This document shows, piece by piece, positions 53,601 to 64,000 of a DNA stretch of 64,000 nt (within the stretch, counting starts at the first letter, position 1; each line of letters begins with the position of its first letter). Both the position numbers and the translations under genes were made by a program. The stretch is from Monomorium pharaonis (Eukaryota > Arthropoda > Insecta > Hymenoptera > Formicidae): contig NC_050468.1 of assembly GCF_013373865.1 (NCBI RefSeq), positions 11,098,510 through 11,162,509 of the forward strand, in the 5' to 3' direction. Under the pieces are notes generated by a model. That model was not told the origin of the DNA, ran no database searches, and saw nothing but the letters and a program-made list of their open reading frames with translations.

Positions 53601-55016
53601 ATGATTGCGTTTCACTACTTGAAAACAGAGTATCCCGTCCCGCAGCATTCCGCCGATTACCGTGCATTACTTTTACATCGACGAATTCACCGGCGGCGAT
53701 GATGTTTTTAACCGCGCGGGTTCGTTCACCGCTCTTTAAATTTGTTACTCCTCGTAATGGATATTTTTCGCGTAGCCGCGACGAAATTACGCTCGGGTCT
53801 CTTTTAAATCTCTCTCTATGATAAATCCTCTTCAAAGCTTACTGTAAGTACAAAAATACCGCGAGTATAGTCTAATGTATTCCACTACGTTAGAAGTATT
53901 CCGTATAATATCTATGCTCTTCTTCTAATCTTTAATTTTGCAAAATAGTTAAAAGTAACATTATTAACGCTTGTCGCGATTATATCTTTAGAATTAATGA
54001 AAACTAAATAAATCAAAAGAATTGTCCTGCTATTTTGTTTAATCCGTATATATGAATCAGATGATATATAAACAGTTATAGTGGATGCGTATTTTGACGA
54101 ATTTTTTCGAAATGTTCATCAGAAATAGATGAACAGTTACATAAATTAACAACGAACAAAAATTACAGTAAATGCATTCTTATGAAATACAATTTTGTTA
54201 TAACTTCAAAGTTCGGAATTTTTAAAGCCGAATGTCGTAACTATATGAATACAACTAATACATCAATAATTCGATTTTTTAGAAACCTATTATTGAAATA
54301 AAAAAAAAATTAACAGGTTTATAAAATTCAAAATTTAAAAGAATAAAAGAGGGCTAATAAAAGAGAGCTAAACCGAGCTAATTTTTAGTACTAATATATG
54401 TTATAAATTATTATAAATAATATTTAATGATATCTTGCAAACGTTTTCTTCAGTCTTAGAAATTTTATTTAAGAGTAGAAGAACTGAATATGTGAATAAA
54501 GTTTGCTAAAAAAAAGAATATCGTATAATCCTAAATATGATGAGCTTTTTTTCTCTTTTCCAGACTTCTACTTTTAAACTTCAAAACAATTAGTTCTTCA
54601 ATATTCAGTAAGTCGCGCGCATTCAGACGAGGGAACAAACTCGTTTGAACTTGTTCTGATGGATTGGTGTGACATCTGAAGAACTTTAATGCTCTTGTTT
54701 GTTCGCTCTGACGTATTCGTCAGGATACGCGTCTACTTTAACCGCAGCCATAATTGGCAAGCCAATAAAAAAAGCTGTCAATGTGACTATCTCTTTATGA
54801 ATACTTTCACTTGTCAATTCCTACCCCAAATAATCAACACACAAAGTAGATTACAAAATTTTTCCGAATATGCAAATGTGTGTGAACGCGAACTTTCTCA
54901 ACAATTTACTCGCTCAACGTCGGCGCGTCACTTATCACGGTCGTCCACTGACTGCACTTTTACATCCTCCACATTGAAAGGCAACGGCACACCGTAGTTT
55001 TCCAGATACTTCTTAC

Positions 55017-55310
55017 TTCAATCCCGCAGTGACTCGATTCTACGAGACGCACAAACTGCACCGGTATTCGGATTCACCATTGCTTTCGCACTTCAGCACT
55101 GTACACTTCTCTGGAACTTCAAATGTCGCGCAAGCAAGACGGTGCCTCTCGTTACTCATTCGCTCCGTTTTTAGCGCTTATCACGGCGGAATTTCCAGCG
55201 AAACTGTCGCGAATCAAAGGAAGACGATACTGTCGTCGCCAGTCGTACGCGTTGGTGTTACAGCGGAGCCTCTTCTGAGTTCAACTTCTCTCGACAATGT
55301 ACGCTCCGCG
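55017..55310 (-). promoter_or_regulatory. Speculative non-coding first exon or promoter island for the minus-strand gene
   Basis: Within a GC-rich, CpG-containing island (about 54900-56080), the minus strand has a strong donor, TTGAA|GTAAGAAGT, with the exon side ending at 55017. The supported exon at 31127-31269 begins with an acceptor and therefore needs an exon upstream, which fits a 5' UTR exon here. No TATA box or convincing initiator was found, and the right border is arbitrary. A chance donor in a GC-rich patch is an equally good reading. Confidence 0.2.
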
Positions 55311-56329
55311 AGACGGAGGAGTTGGGAGAGAAGAGAATGAGAAAGGGGAGGGAGGCGGGGCAGGAGCAAGAAGCGAACGCTGAAGATGACGGAGTCTTGC
55401 CGCGAGAAAGCGACTTCGAGACGCGCGCCGATTCAACAGCCGTCGAAAGTATCTCGCGCTATACCGGTTTACTCCGAAATAGGTCGCCGGTGCGTCGTTC
55501 CCCGAAATTGGTACTTGGGTAAGATGGATGCGGCGTTTGCGAGCCGACGCGATCGAGAAACTACCAACCCAGGCCTGTGGTCGTGACACCGGTTTGCAAG
55601 CCGACTGAGGATGCAAGAACAGGCGAACCAGACCGACGACGTCTGGCCGACCTGAAGCGGGCCCTCGACGGCGGGGCCCCGTGGTGGGGCGGAACCCTCT
55701 CGTTTCAGGGGCCCTCAAGGTAGTGCGCCGGCGGCTCGTTGTTGGGGTTCGACCGAGCAGCGTTCGCCGTCTGAACAGGAAAGAACGACTTCTGCCCACG
55801 AGCCCATTATTGTTTGCCGTTATTATTGTTATTATGCGCATCCTGCGCCGCGGCGTTTTGATCGAGTCGACCGAGTGCGACGGGCGAGGAGTCGCCCGTG
55901 GATGGGTAGGCCGTCGTTTCACTTTTGCGGACGCGGCGCGAGGGAACGACGCTGAATATTCGAGCGAGAGATAGAATCGTTTGACGAGAGAATAATGAGA
56001 TAAGTGCCAGTAAATAAGAGCAGAATAATAGCGAGCAATTTTTCTACGATTACGGCAGCTGCGCGCCGATCTTTTCACGAGTTATGCATGTTTATCCATA
56101 TCTACGTGTATAGTATGTGTTCCATTATGGCCACTTAATTTCTGACTCCTCCGTTTAATGTAACGCGCGATTTATGAACTACGTCAAATTATTATGTATT
56201 CGCGTGCACATGTTTAATGTTTAAACTTACATATAAGTTATTTATGTTCAAACAAAGAAGTTTTTAACTACTTGTCGATTTTCTATTCAAAAGAAAGATT
56301 TTAAAATCTTGAAAATGTATATCTGCTTG

Positions 56330-56349
56330 ACACACACACACACACACAA
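56330..56349. repeat. (AC)n microsatellite
   Basis: About 10 AC units. Confidence 0.85.
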
Positions 56350-57856
56350 GTATTAAAATAAAGAGCTAAAATATTTTTTTGTCCTAATCTTAAATCTGTT
56401 TTTTTATTAATTGCAGTTCTTTCCTTCACAGGCAGCGCTCATTAATTTACAAAATTTAACGCGTCACAGTGACAGTTCGGGAAGGTGTCGAAATTTACGT
56501 GGTAAACTTGCGCGGGTTTCAGAAATAATCGCGAAAAGCTTTCAAGAACGCGGACCAAACAGAATCTTTATTATACGCAATGATAAATTTTAATAAAAGG
56601 ACGAAGCCATTTGCCCGTTTTTAGGAGCAGATGCTCGGCATTAAAACGACCTGCTGGTCGAGCCTGAATCGGAAAAGTGTAGCATCGTCAAGCGACGAAA
56701 CACCTGAGCCGACTGGTGCACAATATCCACTACCTGACACCGAACAATACGTTCGCGGCAATGTATAAATTCCAGCGCTTGTGAGCGCGCGGTATATGTA
56801 TCAGCTTTTATTTTTGCGATTGAGCACGAGACCTATACGCGCCGTATCAATATTTATTTGCGTACGTTATTTTTCCTAACAAAAAGGCCACCGTGACTGT
56901 AATAAAATTGCGAATTTGCACTGCTATTTGCGAATTAATTTAGGATCAAGCGCGCGATTAAAAGTATTTATTTACCGGACAAATAAATAAACAGGCGCTA
57001 AACGCGAAATTTAATTGATATGCGATTGAAACGCGCCTGAGCATGATATATTTATTCCAATTAAAATCCCGTGCAACATACAGGATGCAAACCTTTTCCA
57101 TGTGTATTTCCGAGTGGCGTATAAACCGATGAGTACGAAAATACCGAGTGATAGCAGCGATTATTAATATAATCGTGATTACTATGTCTTTCGTATTAAA
57201 ATTATATATTTGGAGAATCGAGATTTTAGCTACACATGTTTCTTACGGAGATTTGCGTGACGTCGCATACTAATAAGGCGTAGCATCGTAATCATAAATG
57301 TGATATTTGTTGCCACCAGCTTATCACGCGGTTTCTCGTATAAACACGCGCAGTAAGGAAAACAAGAAGAGTGCTGCGTATATAGTATAAAATAAAGTTT
57401 AACAAGCCGGAATGTTCAAGAGTTTACGTTTCATATTTAAAGTTCTTTAGGAAAGAAGCATAAATATAAAGCGGTTTTTTCCAACATAAGACATTACATA
57501 TTCTCGCAATCCTAATTGCAAATTACGAAAAGAAAGAAGAAAAATTGTAAACGTTTTTGTATCGAAAAAATATTGTAACTAATATATTATTTAATTAATG
57601 TATCAAAAGGGTGATGCATGGCTCTCTTATAAAAATGACCGATTTAATTTAGCGAATCTCAAATTTACGATCTTAACCATCACCCTAAATATATTTCCTA
57701 AGACAACGCTACGCTTAAAGACTTAAGGCTATATTAAGCTTAAGGACTTAGAACGACTTAAACCTAAAGAAAAAGAAGTTGAGTAATTTCATAAGGTTTG
57801 ATATACAATACTAGGACTGACAACTTAGCGGGAGTTACAGAGGAACTTCTCTAGAA

Positions 57857-58098
57857 CATAGAAAGAACAATTTTATACAAATATTTAAGATTTTAGCTAG
57901 ATACAGATCTAAACATACTTTTGTCTGATTATTTTAATAATTATGAAAGACATGATGATTAACGTAAAAAAAAAAATTTTAGCATACTAGCAACTTGCTT
58001 GATAGTTTTATATAATTGTTTCAATGATCTAACAAAATATTTTCAGGTTTGTATCAAGTTAAGTTTTTAGATGCTTTAGCAAAACCATTCTTTTCGAG
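57857..58098. mobile_element. MITE of the CACGG family, copy 5
   Basis: The left end, CATAGAAAGAACAATTTTAT, and the complement of the right end, CTCGAAAAGAATGGTTTTGC, are diverged forms of the family terminus. Inner words AGCTAGATACAGATCTAAAC (left) and the complement of GATACAAACCTGAAAATATT (right) match copies 2 and 4. No clear target duplication. Non-coding. Confidence 0.6.
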
Positions 58099-61000
58099 GT
58101 TTATTGATATAGCCCCATATACTATTACTATTACTACTACTACTAAATCTTAAAAAAAACTTTCTCACACTAAAAAAGTCTCAAATTAAATATTTACATT
58201 TTTTAGTTCTTTATTATTAAATAATTGTAAAGTATACAACCAGAAAATTTTAATTGCTTCAATTAAGGATTTGAAGAATCATGCTAGGCACATTAATATT
58301 CCTATTATGACAATTTGCCAGCGCCTAATTAGGGAAAATACTGCGCATCTTTTTTTGTTGCAGTGATTCGACTTATATCGTGCACGAATATCCGGGAAAC
58401 AGTGATTTCATAATCATCCCTTCATGTTCATATACTTTAAGGGGAACGACACCATGTGCTAGCACTCGCACGATTTCTTCGATAACAATGGGGCCGCGAA
58501 TATGACCATAAAGAAAATCAGGAGCCGCGTATAAAAAGGTTGCGTGCAAGATGCCGTTATTAAATAAGGTTGGACAAAAAACTTGGTAAAAAACAGGGTT
58601 CTCGGTAAATCATGCCGTCCCATGACGGGGATGATGGCGATAAAATAAAAAAAAGGAAGCAATGCGATAGAAGAGATTTGCGAATATCTTGTTGTGCTGA
58701 AATTTTTTAAAATTTTGCCGATCAAAAATGCGTTTGCGCAACGAACGATGAAGAATTGTGTGCCGGCTGAAAAGAAAATGTAACACAACGTCGTAATTCG
58801 TTGGACGGGCTTTTGTCAGGTTTGCATTGGCGCCACGCCATGTTCACGGTATAATAGATATCTCAAATAGTTTGGTCAATGGAAAAAGAACCATTTCCAA
58901 CGATCAGCCCGACTCTGACCTATATAGAAAATTGAAACGCAAAGATAAAAACACAAAGACAAAGATACATAAATTTTTCGTGCTATGTTGATATATATTC
59001 ATATATATTCATATACATATAGATAAAAGTTAATTTACATAGTGTTATGTTATACTGTTAACACAGAGGAAAAAGAGAATATAGATGAGAAGAGTCTTTT
59101 TAAAATAAGACTTATCTTTTAAATAAGAAAGAGACGGTAGAAAATTTGGTCTTACACGATCCCAGGGATATCTTAACAGAGACAAATACGCGGCAACAAT
59201 TATCGTAAAATACACCCGGTGCTGTGTGGGAAAGCCGTAATAGCGTGTTTAAGATAAAGTGCAGAACCTAGAAGCGGTTTACGCAACTACTGTTCACCAC
59301 CACGTATACACGATTCTTTCCTTCACGCTCTATTCGCTAAACGATCTCCTACTACGTTCAAGCGTCCAATCCGTTTGCGGTAACAGATCGCGCTAATGCG
59401 AATTTTCACTCGTCTTGACGGAAAGCTTGTTAGAACACAAGCGGCAATATTTCTATATCACTTAACACCACTTTGGAACACGAGAATAAAATTCTATTTT
59501 TGTAAAACAGTTTTGACCAGAGTAAACAATTTTTGAACTGGTAATTTATCAAAGAATAATTGAATATTAGAACATTTAGAAAAGAGTATGAACAAATTTC
59601 TAAAAAGATTGAAGAAAAAGTATTTTTCCGAAGAGACGTTAGTCTTGCCTTTACTGATTGTGTGCCTCGAGTAAACTCTTTAGCAGAATACATACGCACA
59701 GTTTGCCTAGCAATCGAGCGTCGTTATTGAAAATGCGCGTAATTTGCTTTACGTTACCACGTTAATTCGCAAGCTCATTGGGGGTCAATTCACATCTATC
59801 TCTCACCCTTATCTTGAGTGGAAAAGTTGGAGGCGCGCTGCCAAACTTTCGGGCCTTCCGAGTCGATGCTTTTCCAATAAGCTCGCGAAAATTCCGTTCG
59901 TGCGAGAAAAGGGCGGAAGGCGCAGGGAAGGATCGAGGACGTCGGGATCGACGTGACCAGAGGGAGGCTGAAGGATCGGAAAGAGGTACGACGATGCGAC
60001 TTGCGCTGAATAATGCAGGGCGCGTACATCCTCGAACTACGGCGTGTCTTCGGACACTTTCGACGTTCTGAATCGACCTTCGTAAATTCTTCAGTCTTCG
60101 CCTATTTCGTCTCTTGCTCGGGAGGCGTAACTTAAACAGAGATGCGAAGTTAATAACATTTTTTTTATGAATCTACTCGCGAATAGCCTCTTCGTGACCT
60201 AATTTCTAGTTGAGAATCAATTGAATTGTGTATATTTTTTAATGAATCGCAATTCTTTGTCTTTTGTTCCAGCAAAACTTGCTTCTCAAACTTTTCATGT
60301 AACTTTTGATATAAAACTTCCATAATGTATTAATAAAGAAAATTTATATATTCATATTTTACATATAAAATAAACCGGTTTGCAGAATTTTTTTCTTCAA
60401 AAGAAATTTACGAGATAATATAAATTCTCACTTCTGTGTCATCTAAAAATAAAATAAAATGTACTACATGTAATACATGCATTGCAGATGAATTATTTTA
60501 TCATTATTGCTTAATACATAGTATCGATGTTCTAAGTATTTCTCTTGTTAAGAACCTAAGTGCCAAATTGACCGACTAACTTCTGAATAAATTTCAATAA
60601 TTCACTAGTTTCACACAAAGATCTCTTTTGTATCACAATACATAGACAAATGCAATTAATTTGCATGTAGTTTGTTTACTCCAAGTGAATCTCTTAATTT
60701 TTTTTTCGCGTATGCTCGCAATGAACGTAATGCTAAAACTTGGCAAGCTCGCCGTGACAGTTAACCGATACCGTTTGGAATTACCAGACGTTTTCCCGAG
60801 CTTTTTCAAAGGCGTGACTGGAACTTCAAGGCGAACACATTCACCGTCGCTCATCCTGCTCGCGTTTCTACTCTCATCGGGATTCTGAGTAATAAAGTTT
60901 ACGAGGTGCATTTAACAGCACGATAAATATCGATACACTAGCGGCGTACGACGCGGTACCGGGGGGTTGTCTACGAGGCCTTTAAGTGCCCTGATATTTA

Positions 61001-61666
61001 TGTAGCTACAAATTATCTGAGGTCCCTACGCCCTTTCATTCATAAATCGAGAAGTGACAGCGTTCAGCCCTGAAGCAGTAAACTCGAAGAGTGCGACTCC
61101 GATCGTCTTGCGCTGCGATATCGATCATAGTCGGCATGGAAATATTTCATCCGCAGAAATATCGCCGAACGTGAATTTGTTGTAAAGTGTTCGATCATGA
61201 AATCAGACTTGAGAAATAAATTAAATATGAGAAAGATAAAATTTTAGAAATAAATTAGTCGATCAAACGTCAGTTAAATAGACACTTAAATACAGAAACG
61301 CATCTCATTAAAAATTTTATAACAGTAGTGAAGAATATCAATCTTAAGGAGATTCGTTCAACTTAAATTAGCAAAATATTCAAATTTTATAGCTTTATAA
61401 TAATTATGCAATTGTTATATCCGACTAATGCACACGTGCACATCAATGTAGTGTGATAATATATTGATGCTGTATGTGTATACTACGATGCAGAGTCGTG
61501 GAGTGTATTTAAAACCATAGTTTATCTTCTGTTAATAGCATATGCAAACGGCTAGAAACTAATCTCATATTAAGTGTTAGTTAATATATTATCGACATAA
61601 GTTGTACTACAAAATTTGCTTTTATTATAAATTCAACCCAAACAAACTTTGCTGCAAACAAACAAG

Positions 61667-61734
<68 letters not shown>

Positions 61735-61812
61735 AAAGAGAAGTTACAATATCAAGAAATTAATAAGAATAAGTTAAATTAAATTAAGTTTACTATTAAA
61801 TTTAAAAAAATT
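58099..61812. other. Non-coding stretch
   Basis: AT-rich with GC-richer patches at about 58440-58800, 59150-60130 and 60700-61200. A hydrophobic 109-codon minus-strand frame at 58788-58459 has no recognisable features. An (AG)n run lies at 61671-61740. Confidence 0.5.
61671..61740. repeat. (AG)n microsatellite with AAG interruptions
   Basis: About 70 bases. The later half has a regular GAAAGAGAGA-type higher-order pattern. Confidence 0.9.
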
Positions 61813-61937
61813 GTGCAAGTAGAAACTTGCACATAGCTTCCTCACAGCTTTTAAGTGTGAAATTAGATTTGCATATTGCTTTCTCATAGTTTTTAAGTAT
61901 ACATACAATTTAGAAATTTGCAAATGTCCCTTTTTCG
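61813..61937. repeat. Degenerate tandem units leading into the palindrome-ended element
   Basis: Starts with a hairpin, GTGCAAGT-AGAA-ACTTGCAC, at 61813-61832. Then GCTTCCTCACAGCTTTTAAG (61836) and GCTTTCTCATAGTTTTTAAG (61878) are near copies 42 bases apart, each preceded by TTGCA(C/T)AT. A third TTGCAAAT leads to the related GCTTCCTCC at 61938. Confidence 0.5.
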
Positions 61938-62256
61938 GCTTCCTCCCTGGAGGAAGCTTTATATATTGTCAACAAACATTTCTTTATCCAATTTTGTTTG
62001 CATTCTACATATAATTTCGTTTGTATTAAAAACTTCTTTTTTTTAGGGTATGGGGAAATGTGTTTACGCACACCCAGCTGGAATATTCTCTTTCCGGGAA
62101 AAAATGATGTTTTTTGACAATTAATGGCAAGAATTAATTAATGGCAATTTTTCTAAATCTATCAAAATTTTCAATTTTTCCCTATTCGTATTTCATATAA
62201 ATTTTGTAAAGAAATCGTTAATCAGATCTAAAGTTATAGAAATTTCAGTAAATTTG

Positions 62257-62290
<34 letters not shown>

Positions 62291-62396
62291 TTTTTTTTAA
62301 TTGCGTTTTTACGATGTTTAAGAACATTCTGAACACATTGGCAAAAACAACTACAAGAAATTTTTTATAAAAATAAAACTTCCTCTATGAGGAAGC
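61938..62396. mobile_element. Element with palindromic termini, about 459 bp
   Basis: The left end GCTTCCTCCCTGGAGGAAGC is itself a palindrome. The right end, ACTTCCTCTATGAGGAAGC, is also palindromic and is an inverted copy of the left. The repeat continues inward with CTTTATAT on the left and the complement of GTTTTATTTTTAT on the right. The interior holds an (AC)n run at 62258-62288 and no coding frame. No target duplication was fixed, so the transposon class is open. Confidence 0.5.
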
Positions 62397-63818
62397 AAAA
62401 AATAATTTTAATAATTTATTTATTTGTCTTCAATATGTTGTTGTAAAAAGATGTCGAGAGTGATTAAATTTCTCTTCTCCGGTCAGCCTGCCAGATATCT
62501 CAGAGTTGCTGTGCAACATCGGCCTAACGATTCGTTTCCTCTTTAAAAACCCGGCGATTTCCAGATGGGATCGTTAGGACACGTCAACGCGTGGTAGGCA
62601 ACCTGGCCCCTTTGTGGCAGATGCCGTAAGAAGGTTTCGAGGTGCAGCTGCCGCCTCAAGTTCGGGCCTCAACTCACACAGGCTCCTTGCTCCTTCGTGC
62701 GCATGCATACACGCGAAAAAGCTCATGCCTATGTATGCGCACAAGCATAAAGCATATATTGCTACGAGAATATTACGGGATGACTAGAATCTCGACATCT
62801 ATGAATACATTGGCCAGTTTAGCCCGGTGCTCCCTATACACACCAGTCAACGTGACATCTTCTGACAGCGAAACGATAGAGCGCATCGAGGTGCACGAAT
62901 GTATCCTGCGGTTATTATAGTTCATGTGATTTTTTATCAGTAATTTTTCATAGAATAAAAGAAGAATTTAATCAGATACGACCACAAAAACTATTCTGTT
63001 TCGAAACAGATTTTAAACAGATATTCTTATTTTTAGAAATAAATAAAACAAGAAACGTCTAATAAAAATTAAAAGCTCTGATTATAAAAATTGAAAGTTA
63101 TTAATTTAACAAAATATAAAGCGAATTGCCAATAGAAATAAGCAATCGTTGAAAATTTATATAATGTTATGTAATTCTGCGCGATATACATATTATCACG
63201 TATCAAGAATGAGTTTTAAAACTCGACGACAAAAATGTTTGTATTGCTTACACCGAAGAGTAAATGAACGTCAGCGTTTTAAAAAAATGTTCAGCAAAAA
63301 TATTGGATGGCTTGTACGTAGCTTTATGCCGAGCGTTATATAGAAACGTAAACCGTTTAAATGTAATTAACAAAGCAAAAAGTTTTATCCCAACTGACAA
63401 TAATTTTTGTTAATTATCGACAACCAACAACTTACTATTGAGTGTAAAATTCAATAAAATACTTTCTGATAATTTGTAGATTCCGTAACGAAATATCACG
63501 AGTAGTAAATCTTCGGTAACATTTAAGAGAAAACTATGAAACTGCTGTGAAGCTATTAACTAGCTACTGCAAACTAAGACATTAAATCAAAAGATCGTGA
63601 ACATTTTGCGAAAAAGAAAATATATTGCCGCGAAAATCAAGTTACAAGTAACGCGCACCATCGTAAATTCGATAACGCGATCGAGAAGTAGAGAGAGATA
63701 GTTAATACGAGTACAGGTGAAAGAAAGTGTGACTGTAAAAAAAGCGATGGAAGAACGAAAGATTCCTGCTATAGAGCTCAATGTGGCTTCACGCGTCGTT
63801 AATTTTCATTGTGCGCTC

Positions 63819-63849
<31 letters not shown>

Positions 63850-64000
63850 CTCGAGAGATTAATGACACCGATAAATTCGAGGTCAGAATGGCAAATCGAT
63901 TAATATCGATACAGCAGCCAGAATTCTCATAGGGAAGAAAATTGGAAGAAAAGGAAAACTGGTGCTTCCGCGATAGCCATGGGGGAAATAGTTATATATA
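62397..64000. other. Non-coding right end
   Basis: A GC-rich patch at about 62440-62900 is followed by AT-rich DNA and a (CT)n run at 63821-63849. The 92-codon plus-strand frame at 62642-62920 is not recognisable. No splice pair is supported. Confidence 0.5.

Larger units (their letters stand above)
44604..57856. other. Long non-coding stretch with many GC-rich patches
   Basis: GC-rich patches at about 44650-45240, 45890-47500, 48400-48850, 49900-50250, 50930-52580, 53600-53830, 54900-56080 and 56640-57350 alternate with AT-rich DNA. Simple repeats lie at 46120-46147 (AG), 47272-47290 (GC) and 56330-56349 (AC). A purine-rich tract is at 51269-51326. Frames up to 265 codons (56078-55281, minus) are Arg/Ser/Pro-rich without recognisable domains. 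I support no exon, apart from the speculative donor at 55017. Confidence 0.5.

Noticed and set aside
55281..56078. 265-codon minus-strand open frame, the longest in the window
   Set aside because: Arg/Ser/Pro-rich translation typical of a GC-rich island; overlapping frames are open on the other strand; no domain or splice context.
58459..58788. Hydrophobic 109-codon minus-strand frame that could suggest a membrane protein
   Set aside because: Phe/Ile/Leu richness follows from AT-rich composition; no receptor motif or splice context.

Overview
This 64 kb window looks like nuclear DNA from an insect, most likely a hymenopteran and possibly an ant. That is an inference. It rests on very sparse coding sequence, large introns with GT-AG borders, many (CT)n/(AG)n and (AC)n microsatellites, and a sharp alternation of AT-rich DNA with CpG-containing GC-rich patches. 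There is no bacterial gene layout, CRISPR array, rRNA gene or tRNA gene that I can support. Nearly all open reading frames longer than 60 codons look like chance products of the GC-rich patches or of simple repeats.

The only convincing coding content is on the minus strand. One exon at 31269-31127 holds a likely start codon and ends in a strong donor. A second at 23305-23193 has clean acceptor and donor sites and is open only in the frame that the first exon supplies. Together they encode 70 residues of a protein I do not recognise, across a 7.8 kb intron. A third, weaker minus-strand candidate lies at the left edge (119 to 1). It starts with ATG after an in-frame stop and runs out of the window. 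It may be a later exon, an alternative first exon of the same gene, or another gene. A GC-rich island at about 55.0-56.0 kb ends in a strong minus-strand donor (55017) and could be an upstream non-coding exon or promoter, but this is speculative.

The rest is intronic or intergenic DNA rich in small non-autonomous DNA transposons. The clearest is a family of five dispersed elements of about 155-255 bp (near 22.0, 37.6, 40.3, 44.4 and 57.9 kb) with long inverted termini. One copy has a perfect 9-bp target duplication and another an 8-of-9 match, which suggests Mutator-like MITEs. A separate 337-bp element at 33804-34140 has perfect 14-bp terminal inverted repeats and a perfect 8-bp target duplication, as expected for a hAT-type MITE. 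Other items are an element at about 61.9-62.4 kb whose two ends are each palindromic, a three-copy degenerate family at 3.8, 8.1 and 9.8 kb, and several foldbacks and hairpins (4.3, 10.1, 32.9, 43.5, 45.7 and 48.9 kb).

Layout: 0-28 kb is mostly AT-rich with isolated GC-rich patches and holds the left-edge exon and the 23.2 kb exon. From 28 to 57 kb the DNA is richer in GC-rich patches and holds the 31.2 kb exon and most MITEs. From 57 to 64 kb it is AT-rich again, with repeats. I saw no novel multi-gene system. The most interesting material is the MITE families and the unidentified protein N-terminus.
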